A stretch of 64,000 nucleotides of DNA from Limanda limanda. Lineage: Eukaryota; Chordata; Actinopteri; Pleuronectiformes; Pleuronectidae. The DNA lies in contig NC_083639.1 in NCBI RefSeq assembly GCF_963576545.1, positions 20,074,118-20,138,117 of the forward strand. Reading direction: 5' to 3'. The notes under the pieces were generated by a model. It did not search any database, was not told the DNA's origin, and saw only the letters and a list, made by a program, of their open reading frames with translations. Below are positions 14,401 through 25,300 of the stretch, piece by piece (positions within the stretch are counted from its first letter, which is position 1; each line of letters begins with the position of its first letter). Position numbers and translations under genes: made by a program.

Positions 14401-16176
14401 CTTTTTAGTCCGCGATCAGCTCCCACCGTGATCGGGTGCCGCCGTAATCACGATCCGCTGACAGTCTTGGGATCCGTCATCAAGGTCCATGATCTCTGCC
14501 AGCATGTGAGATTAGGCATGTAGTCGGTTGAGGTCGATGAATATCCTACTGGGGACTGGAGGAGATTGGGGTGGAGGAGGGGTTATGCGCGTCGCTGAAG
14601 GACGCCTGACTGCGGAAGAGAACAGAAGGGATTTTTAAAGTTTGCCAGGTGCTGAATGATTGGCTGTAAAGCCCGCGCCAGACTTGATTGGGCATTTAGA
14701 AACGCCCACGATCAGCTGATCACTTTGCAGGTTAGGTGCTCCGTAGATCAGCTGACCGTGTGCAGCTTAAGTCTTCCTCACTGAACTTGCGCGAGCTTCA
14801 TTTAAACGCATTACTGGTGCAAACAGGAAAATGCTTTGCTCACATAACATAACAGCGAAAACTGATGAACTGTTTTCTGCACCATTTGACATTTAAACTT
14901 CCACCCGGACTTTTGAACTCCTCTGTTTGAGCTCGGACTGCATCATCCATTCACTGTCCACTAGCAGCTCAATCAACTTGAAGCAGTAGAGCTTCATGTG
15001 ATGTAACATTTTTGCCCCTGTCAGAAAAATCTGAAAAAGGTAGCTCCAGAAGGTTTTAAATTGTGCTTTGCACTGAGAACAGGGGTTAAAGGAGTAACCA
15101 ATGATCTGTCAGCTGGATGGCTGTAAATCTCATACTCAAGCAGTTACCTACAGTAGTATTTTAATCATGCTGCAGACATGGAGCAACACTAGCACTTCTT
15201 TGTAGTTGCATTTCCGGTCACATCATGAATGTTAACTATTAAATCTCCTTGTGGCTCTATTTTGGTCTCCTCCAACCCATAAGGAGAATATAAGGCTCTT
15301 TAGCTGCTAAATGCTCCATGTATCGATGAGATCATCACTAACTTTGTCCGAAAAGGGAGTGAATAGTGGACTAATCAGAGAAGTAGTGGGCCTCCAACAC
15401 AATTACCAAACCAACAAGATTAGCTGAATGATATATGAATTTCTAATAAGTTTTGTTATTAGTATTTGTGGTTTTATCACCTTGTAAGAGTAAGAGCCTT
15501 TGTTTTTGTAGGTGTATAAAGAACTGTAATTGAAGAAAAAAATATCTTCCCTTTAGTTAATTCTTTAGTTGCTTGAATCTCTAAAATGCTCCGTACCATC
15601 TAACGGTGGGTGCTCACTGTGACTCCTTTGACTCAGTGGTGAACTCATCCATAGATGAACGGAGCAATTTACCGGCCACACATCATTCTCTCCACTCACA
15701 ATCAGGCTGACGCTGTTTCATATTTACAGTCTGCAGATTCAGCAGAGCATTTCAGATAATTAAAATTCAGCATACTTTAATGTGCAGTCCCCCCTTGATT
15801 TCCCACAGTACCTTGGTTTCAAGGGCACAATTTCCATTTTTGCTTGTTATTTAGAAATGTCAAGGTTTTTTAAGGCCTTTTGACCTTTTTTTGAAGCACT
15901 TGTGGTCATTGTATAAAGGGCACGTTTCCACTGTTGTCCCAGATATCTTGGAAGTCACGTGCTGAATTAATCATCCCTGAAAATACAATCACATTCCACA
16001 CTGTTCTCATCTGCAAAGACCCATGACTTAATTAGAGAAACTGAGAAATGGTCTCTGCTCTGTATTAGTCATTTTGCTGCTAAATCAGTCCCATGCCACC
16101 TAGTTAAACTTGTACACTGCATGCACACTTGAATCTTTCTGTTACAAGTATTTATTTTATTTTATTTTAACTACAG

Positions 16177-16304
16177 GGTCTCCATTCTGGAAAACGGGAA
16201 CCTTCGGGTATGGAACGCAACCAAATCCGATGCAGGCCTCTACACTTGTGTGGCGAGAAACCAGTTTGGCGTGGCGAGCAGCACAGGGAGCGTCACAGTT
16301 AAAG
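16177..16304 (+). CDS. cntn3: cntn3 exon: second half of Ig domain 5
   Basis: After the acceptor ctacag the reading is [18 protein letters not shown], then the DAGLYTC motif holding the second Ig cysteine, then [17 protein letters not shown] carries an N-glycosylation sequon. The exon starts in phase 2 and ends with one base of the next codon before gtattt. Its nearest neighbour exon in the window is 16 kb downstream, and no upstream exon is visible in the first 16 kb. Confidence 0.85.
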
Positions 16305-19300
16305 GTATTTCCTGTTCCCTCTTTACATTTCATCACTGTCTCCTTTACAGCTCAGTCAGCAGGGACCCTGACCAGCAAAGTGCCGGACACCTTTTTCAAA
16401 TGCAGGTTTTTCACTCCGGCAGCATGTAGACTTGATTGATATTTCATTCTGCTCTATCAAAAACCAACCTGTGATGCTCAATTTCATGAATAAAAAATGA
16501 CCAACATTGAGAAGAAGGACACCGATTTTAAAGCATCCGGCCACATTGCTGCGTGGTTTGGTAAGTTATGAGCAGCAGGTTTTTTTTATATTTTTTTCTC
16601 TGTCCTGTTATTACCAGACAGACACAGACACCTTGGATATATGTCTGTTTTTTCAGAGGTGTTGAAAACACTCCCGCACTGTCAGAGGATCTGCTCTGTG
16701 AGAAAGGTCTAGTGTTGTTAGATCATCTGGGCCGGCGATTGCATTTCTGCCCTGGCGCTGTGACTTATTATACTTCATTAAAAATGAATGTGAGCTGGGT
16801 ATAAATTGCTGTGCATTGAGTGACTTTATTCTGTGCACACTGCTGTTTCTCTGTCCTGTTTCCACAGGGGATAGTGTTCTCACCACCTTCCTGGTGTATT
16901 TGCTGACATATCCAGCGAACTATACCCTTGCTGTGACCCCCCCCCCCCCTCCCTTTCAAAGAGGTTACATGGTTCATTTGTGTTATTGTTATTTATTCTG
17001 CCTTGATCTTCCTTGTGGGCTCGCTTGTGTAGATTTATGGAATCATTGATCTCCTCCATATTGCTCTTAAAGGAGGCGAAATTCATGCCTCATATTTCAA
17101 ACGGTTTAGTATAGATTTACATGCACTGTATATTATCGATTTTTGGGGCCGTCACATCCAACCTTTTTAGACAAATAAAATCGGCTGCCAGTGGATTCCT
17201 TCAGTGTCACTTCAAGCAGCATATTCTGGGATGGTAAGGCACACCCTGTGGGCAGGGTCGTGCTGCGCAAATTCACTCAGAACTTGTTCTCACCTGCCTC
17301 AGTGTAGCCACATGTGACCGTGCAGCACACTGTCTTCATTTGCCTGTGCTTGTGTGAATCCCTCACCTTGCAGGGAATGAGCTAGACAGTTCAAAAAAGA
17401 AACTAATAAAGTAATACCAAAATCCTTCCAGTACCCCAGACTACATGATGAGAAACGCTGTATGTTCTCCACAACTCTCTGAAGTGAAATCATTTTCTCT
17501 GGAAGATGGAGCTTCTCCTTCTCCTTCTCCAGTGTATGATTTTTGCTCAAAAGTTCAATCCATTTAATTGTCTTACTTCTACAAAGTAGCGATCTGTAAA
17601 ATCCCTTGAAATGTCGTGTCAACAGAACAGCAGTCTGCAAAAATACAAGTTGGAAGTTTTTTCGAGAGGTTGCTGTAGAAACCTGGATTAATTGACGTTT
17701 ATTTAGCCCTGCAGGCGAGTTTTTGATTGAATACTTTGCAAAACATCGATGAATGTCAATGTGAATAACACTAAGAGAAATGTCCTCGCGTGTATCTGCG
17801 CAGTAATTCCTTTTTCCACCAGTAAACCCATCACATATTGGAATAAATTGGACCTGCTCTCTCTTCTGTAAATCACTATCGAGGCATGTTTCCTTTTTCT
17901 GTTAAATTATAAAAGACAGATTCCATCTATTATGAATGCTTGAAAGTCAGCATCAGTCCAGAATGTGGGCAGGTCTCAAAGTGCACCTCGATGCTGATTT
18001 ATGCTGAATCCTCAATCTGCATCCCATTGACAACTCTGGCTTTCTACACAGATAACCAGTAACCTTTGCATTTTGTATTTTTGCTCGTGTTTGTGTTAAT
18101 TTTAAGCACAGAGCTCGACTTCAAGGCTAAAACGAATAGCACATCTCGCTAGCCAGTTGCACTCTGGAGCCCCCCCTGTTGCCCATTTATCACAAACTGT
18201 GAAATGAAAATGGTACAGAGCCCCCCTCCCTCCCCCCAGCCAATCAGAGTGAGTGGGGGGTCTGGGGAAACCTGCAGCTCTCACTGTATGTTCAGGTCGA
18301 TGGCCTGTATGTGATTTTCCAATCAAGCTGCAAGGAAACACACCCTCATATGTCCTCTCAGCATAAATAGACGACGCCGTTATCTACTTATTATTCTGGT
18401 GAAAGGGAAAACGGGTTTTATTTGACACCCTCTCTCGCTCGCGTCCTTTCCATCATCATAAGTTAAAGCTGTTTTCTGCAGCTGATGTACAAATATGCCC
18501 GTGTATGATCTTGTGCCTTTTTGTCACAGTCAATACTGTTTGGAAATAGGATGGGGTAATTTACATGCACTATCTCATTGAGGATTGGGAGCCTGTTTAG
18601 CATCGAGAAATGTGTGTAGCGCGAGCTGTTCTTATGGGAGATGACAGTAGTTTATATAAATCGACTTTGGTGATATGAATGCTGAAAAATACCTGTCAAA
18701 AAGCATTCAGCACCTCCCGCTGTAGAAAATGCCACCTAGCAAACAACCAAGGCGCAGTCACCGCAGATGAGCCCTGGTAATGTCTCTATTATTACAACAC
18801 TGGGGGGATATTAGCAGTTTAATTGCACTTGATTATAGACAAGCTCCCTGAATTTTGATTAAACTGGAGATGAGCCGTTACAATTAGGGTTGCCTACTTG
18901 CCTCCGATCATTACAGATGGTCAGCAGGCTCAGAACTTCTGACATCAGAACGCGTTCACTTCTGGTTTCCTCTGGAAAACCCTGAGGGCAATTCATCTTC
19001 CAGTGCTGTGACACAGCTCTGAGGAGTGTGTGGAACACAAGACAGGAGCGTTTTGTCCAAGAGGCTTTTGTATCATCTGGCATTTAAGATATTTGACGCT
19101 TACCCATGCAACAATAGCAGCAGGATTCTAGAGATGACAATGCCTTTGTCCTCCATTTTAGTCCCGCCTGAAATATCTGAGCAACTACTGGACTGACTGC
19201 CCTGACATTTTCTTCCGACATTAATGATCCACAGAGCATGAATTGTAACAACTTGGATCCTCCCTTTACTTTTTTAGTGTCATCATCAGGTCAAAATTTA

Positions 19301-22300
19301 AATCTGCTTTATGACCATATATTGCCTCAGACGTACTTATGGTTTAGAGCTAATTAGATAATGAAACTATGCTAAGGTCACTGTGGGAATTTTGGTGTAT
19401 TTTGGCAACTCTGAAATATGGCAAAATCTTTATTCATCATCATCCTAGATTGTACTTTGGATACTGAAAAATGTCTCGTGACCCGTGGCAAAATTGAGGA
19501 CATTTTGTGCAAACGTTTAGGACCAATTTTGAAAAACGTCGAATATAGCATGAAATTACATTTTGTGAATGACAATTTCGAAGGTTCAGGGAAAAATAAC
19601 CCACAGGCACACTTTTACACACACAGGATGGAGGTGAAAGGAAAAATATGTTTTTGAGACTCAATAAGAAAGATTTACAGAGCATAAAGTGGAACTGTAA
19701 TGATGGATGATCGGGGCTGCTGTCGAGTATCTACTTACTTTCAGACATTTTTTTTTCACATTCTTGAGCTGCATTTCACCAGGAAACGATCTGATATTAT
19801 GAACACAAAGTGATGAACAGACTGATATTAGGACTCAAATCCACTCATGCAATTGACATGCATTAAACTGACACTATCGCTGTTGTTGTACATATACTTA
19901 AGATGTTGAACATGATCAACAGGTGATATTTATTCTCAGTAGAGCGCATACCTCTGCCAAGGCCCAACAGTTGCAAACTTTTATAGTTAACACCCTATAT
20001 CGCAGTCTTAAAGAAAGTGAAAAAAGAAAACCCTGGATCTGCCGCCTGATTTGGATCCGTACGAAGATTTTATGAGTTTTAAAAGGCTTTTATTGTGAAA
20101 TATTTGCAGCAATGGTAGATGCACGGATTCTTTCTGTATAGTACTGGTATTTATTTGACTACCTAGGACTACATTTAAGGAAAATACATCTGCTGTGGCA
20201 GGACAAGGAAAGGCAGAGACGCAGGTACTGCTTACTGTTGTTTATTAAGTAGACAGGAAGAACCAGCACATGTTCCCCATACGGGAAGTATATATAGCTT
20301 CAGCCTTTACATTTCCCATCAACCCACTGGGTGAGAGGACACACCCATGAGTGCACGCCACACAGCCCCCCCCCCGAACACCCAGAGGGAAAAATACAAA
20401 ATGGGACAAAAGTCAGTACCTCTCAGGGGGTTTAACGAGGCGACCATAACGGTTACGCCGATCCCCGTCCGCAAACGCAGGGGTGGAACAAGCAGAAGGG
20501 ACATCATTTACAACAGGCACAGGATCAGGAGGCACAACTGGAGAAAACAACACAGGGGTCTTAGAAGGGGGGCGACCACGACGGGGAACCCGGGCCGGTA
20601 GCACCTCTTCGCCGGCCAACAGATGAGCTGGCTTAAGTCTGTCTAACGAAACACGCTCCCTGCGCCCGCCCATGTCCAGAATGAAACTTTTAGAACCCGC
20701 CTCTAACACCCTAAACGGGCCGTCATACGGGGGCTGGAGGGGAAACCGGTGAGCATCGTGACGCACGAAAACAAACCGAGCGGTCGCGAGATCCGTTGGC
20801 ACGAAAGACCGAGGAGAAAAATGATGCACGGGCACCGGTGCACAAGGGGCCTGTGACGCAGGACGCGGAAAGGGGGCCCAGCTTTCAGGCAGAAACTCCC
20901 CTGGGACGCGGAGCGGCTGACCGAGTACCAACTCCGCAGGCGAGGCATCCAGGTCAGCCTTAGGAGCCGAGCGCAACCCGAGCATCACCCACGGCAACCG
21001 ATCCAACCAGTTTGCATCTGAGAGCGCAGCCCGCAATGACGCCTTAAGCGACCGGTGAAAACGTTCACACAAACCGTTAGCCTGGGGGTGGTAGGCAGTG
21101 GTACGGTGAACCTGTGTGCCCAAAGACTTTGCTAGCGCTGACCAGAGCTCCGAAATGAACTGCGGGCCTCTGTCAGAGGTGATATCAGACGGTGCACCAA
21201 AACGTGAGACCCAAGCTGAAAGAAAAGCGCGTGCCACGTCCGCAGATGTCGTGGAAGACAGAGGAACCGCCTCTGGCCACCTAGTGGTCCGATCTACCAT
21301 GGTAAGGAGATGTGTAAAACCCTGGGAAGGGGGAAGAGGCCCCACAAGGTCGATATGCACATGATCAAAACGCCTGGCTGGAATCAAAGATGGCTCGAGG
21401 GGCGCCCTAGTGTGCTGGTGAACTTTAGCGCGCTGACACGCTACACACGTGGCCGCCCACTCCTTGACCTCTTTGCTAAGGCCAGGCCACACAAACTTCG
21501 AAGACACCAACTTCACCGACGCCCGGACACCCGGATGAGAAAGAGAGTGCACCATATCAAAGACCCGACGGCGCCAAGCAACCGGCACCACCGGCCGGGG
21601 GCGGCCCGTGGAGACGTCGCAAAGGAGGGCAGGCCCACCATTTTGCACAACTGCCTCCTCCAGCTCCAGACCGGTACTCGCAGCTCTCAGTGCAACGATA
21701 CCCGGGTCCCCAGGTTGATCGGCAGCCAGTGCGGAAAAATCAACCCCAAGATGCACAGGGCACACCAGCACCCGCGACAGGCAGTCTGCAACCGGGTTCG
21801 CTTTACCCGCCACATGTTGGATGTCCGTTGTGAATTCGGAGATCGCCGCTAGATGGCGCTGCTGGCGAGCAGACCATGGCTCTGTCACCTTCGCCATAGC
21901 AAACGTCAATGGTTTGTGGTCAACATAGGCTGTGAAAGGGCGGCCTTCCAGCAGGAAACGGAAATGACGCGTAGCCAGGTACAACGCTAACAGTTCCCGG
22001 TCAAACACACTGTATTTTCGCTCACTGTCTCGCAAACCGCGGCTAAAAAATGCAAGGGGCTGCCACGCACCCGCAACACGCTGTTCAACAACTACACCAA
22101 CAGCCACATCTGAAGCATCGGTCGTGAGGGCGATGGGCGCCCGAGACGCGGGGTGCGCCAGAAGCGCCGCGTTAGCCAGGGCAGCCTTAGCCCCCTCAAA
22201 AGCCTGGATCCTCACAGGGGTCCAGTCAACCTGGTCCTTGGCTTTCTTAAGCTTCAAAGCACCATACAATGGTTGCAGGAGTTGGGCCGCACGAGGCAAG

Positions 22301-25300
22301 AAACGATTGTAAAAGTTTACCATGCCCAAAAACTCCTGTAGCGACCTGACCGAGACCGGACGGGGAAAATCCGCAACTGCATGCACCTTCGAGGGCAAAG
22401 GAACCGCACCCTGCGACGAAATGCGATGGCCCAAAAAGTCTATGACAGACAGCCCAAACTGGCACTTGGCTGTGTTAACAATGAGACCATGCCCATCAAG
22501 GCGCTGGAAAACCTGCCTAAGGTGCGACAAATGCTCATCAGCCGACGGGCTGGCCACCAAGATGTCGTCCAAATAGACGAAAACAAACGCGAGGTCCACC
22601 AGGAAGTGATTACCTGATATGGAGTCACGAACGAACAGCAGCTCCTCTTGATCACCAGCGCCCACGGCTGCTACCGAGCGCCGGCTCTTCCATTTCCCGG
22701 TGCCTCGAACGCGCACGGAGGAACGCAGTGGCGCGCCTTGCTGCCGAAGCGCTGATGGAAGAAACACAGCTGGCCGCGCTGTGTGCGGTTGGAGACTGCA
22801 GCCGTCACTGCCGGAACCTCGTTCTCCAACGTCAACTGGGAGGACTCCACGGCCACACTCTGCACGGAGACGTTCCTCGAAGTCAGCAGGATCCGGTCCG
22901 CCTCCTCAGCTAATCCACGGAAGTCGCCGGCCGCCAAGCAAGAAGAGTTGGCGAGGGCTGCGCGCACCTGCAGCGGGAGCTGGCGCAGAAAGATGTGCGG
23001 GAACAGGAAACCCTCATCCTCGGAGCCCAGCAACGACAGCATCTCGTCCATCAGGTCCACTGCCGAACCATCACCCAAACCGGGAAGCGATAGTAGCTTG
23101 TCCGCTCTCTCCGCGGCTGACAAGCTGTAGCGCCAGAGGAGAAGCTGCTTGATGGCGGTGTACTTTCCCCGCAGCGGCGGGGCTCGCAGGAGCTGCATCA
23201 CGCGCCGGGTGGATTGCTGGTCCAAAGCCGCGACCACCAAAAAATACCTGGAGTCGTCTGCCGTTACTCCTCGCAGATGGAAGAGAGCCTCGATGTGCTG
23301 AAACCACGGCGCGGGGTCGTTCTGCCAAAACTCCGGCAGTTTAACGTGCCCCGCGGAGCTGGTCGCTCGCGGAAGCTGCTGCGCCATGGTCGTTGTGGAA
23401 ACACGGTCCACGGGAGCCGGGGAAGAAAACACGTCTTCTCCCGATGAGGAAGGGACACAATCCTCCTCTACCTCGAACATGTCCAAAAAACGGGGTCACC
23501 AATGTGGCAGGACAAGGAAAGGCAGAGACGCAGGTACTGCTTACTGTTGTTTATTAAGTAGACAGGAAGAACCAGCACATGTTCCCCATACGGGAAGTAT
23601 ATATAGCTTCAGCCTTTACATTTCCCATCAACCCACTGGGTGAGAGGACACACCCATGAGTGCACGCCACACTGCGACATTAAGCCATTCCTCGTAGCAA
23701 CTTTGGCTGGTGTGGCCCGGGTGTTAGATTTGTTAAATGAGCAGGATTCTCTGTGATCACAGGAGATTTGGAGTCAGTCTAAAGAAGGTGGCGCCGATCA
23801 ATCCTTTGGACAGTTTTTTTACTTTTGGAGGTGTTCACTCGCCACTGCAGAGCAGAGATATAGTCATGGAAATCTTTTATACCAAGCTCTGGGAGGTCTT
23901 TTTCCAAGCAGGCCCTTTTGTCCATGTCGAATGGAACCGACTATATGTGAAATAAATGCAATGTGCAGCGCCTGAAAGCCATATAGAAAATAATGAGCCT
24001 CTATCTGCCAGTGATAACCAGCAGGTAGCTACACATGTGCCACTGCACAGCATATAAATACAGTATCGAGAGCATGTATCTGTTGAGGGATGTAAACAAG
24101 CTTTTTTCTGCTATTGAGGTCTGTCCTTGTGAGGCCTTTGATTTTTTTCTTTCAGGAAATAGATTTTTAAAAGAGGTGTCAGAGGAGCTTGAGATGTGCT
24201 GATGAAATCATTCTTCCTGGTTTGTTGATTTGAAAGCAAGGGAAGGTAAATTGGTATAGTGGAATGATTTCTTTTCATAACGTTCTCCACATTTTTCTTC
24301 CGAAATGACCTGAGAGAATGAAACTTTTAGAACCCGCCTCTAACACCCTAAACGGGCCGTCATACGGGGGCTGGAGGGGAAACCGGTGAGCATCGTGACG
24401 CACGAAAACAAACCGAGCGGTCGCGAGATCCGTTGGCACGAAAGACCGAGGAGAAAAATGATGCACGGGCACCGGTGCACAAGGGGCCTGTGACGCAGGA
24501 CGCGGAAAGGGGGCCCAGCTTTCAGGCAGAAACTCCCCTGGGACGCGGAGCGGCTGACCGAGTACCAACTCCGCAGGCGAGGCATCCAGGTCAGCCTTAG
24601 GAGCCGAGCGCAACCCGAGCATCACCCACGGCAACCGATCCAACCAGTTTGCATCTGAGAGCGCAGCCCGCAATGACGCCTTAAGCGACCGGTGAAAACG
24701 TTCACACAAACCGTTAGCCTGGGGGTGGTAGGCAGTGGTACGGTGAACCTGTGTGCCCAAAGACTTTGCTAGCGCTGACCAGAGCTCCGAAATGAACTGC
24801 GGGCCTCTGTCAGAGGTGATATCAGACGGTGCACCAAAACGTGAGACCCAAGCTGAAAGAAAAGCGCGTGCCACGTCCGCAGATGTCGTGGAAGACAGAG
24901 GAACCGCCTCTGGCCACCTAGTGGTCCGATCTACCATGGTAAGGAGATGTGTAAAACCCTGGGAAGGGGGAAGAGGCCCCACAAGGTCGATATGCACATG
25001 ATCAAAACGCCTGGCTGGAATCAAAGATGGCTCGAGGGGCGCCCTAGTGTGCTGGTGAACTTTAGCGCGCTGACACGCTACACACGTGGCCGCCCACTCC
25101 TTGACCTCTTTGCTAAGGCCAGGCCACACAAACTTCGAAGACACCAACTTCACCGACGCCCGGACACCCGGATGAGAAAGAGAGTGCACCATATCAAAGA
25201 CCCGACGGCGCCAAGCAACCGGCACCACCGGCCGGGGGCGGCCCGTGGAGACGTCGCAAAGGAGGGCAGGCCCACCATTTTGCACAACTGCCTCCTCCAG

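Larger units (their letters stand above)
1..16176 (+). other. cntn3: cntn3 intron (no exon recognised), with repeats
   Basis: I read this for Ig-domain codons (WYK/WxKDG, DxGxYxC) and found none, so it is most likely one large intron upstream of the Ig5 exon. Open frames are all under 120 codons and unlike known proteins. It carries TG and TA microsatellites, a 20-C run, a LINE remnant and three dispersed-repeat fragments, listed separately. A CpG-richer patch lies at about 10,900-11,430. Otherwise it is ordinary AT-rich sequence. Confidence 0.6.
16305..20193 (+). other. cntn3: cntn3 intron, part left of the retrotransposon
   Basis: Start of the 16.2-kb intron between the Ig5 and Ig6 exons. 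It has a C run at 16,938-16,949 and two degenerate fish repeats near its end. No exon, RNA gene or conserved open frame is recognisable. Confidence 0.65.

Noticed and set aside
21310..21852. 180-codon open frame on the + strand (and its copy at 24,947-25,489)
   Set aside because: It is a shadow of the GC-rich pol frame on the other strand, has no recognisable domain, and recurs only because the DNA is duplicated.
22700..23152. 150- and 115-codon + strand frames over gag
   Set aside because: Antisense shadows of gag with arginine/proline-rich random composition.
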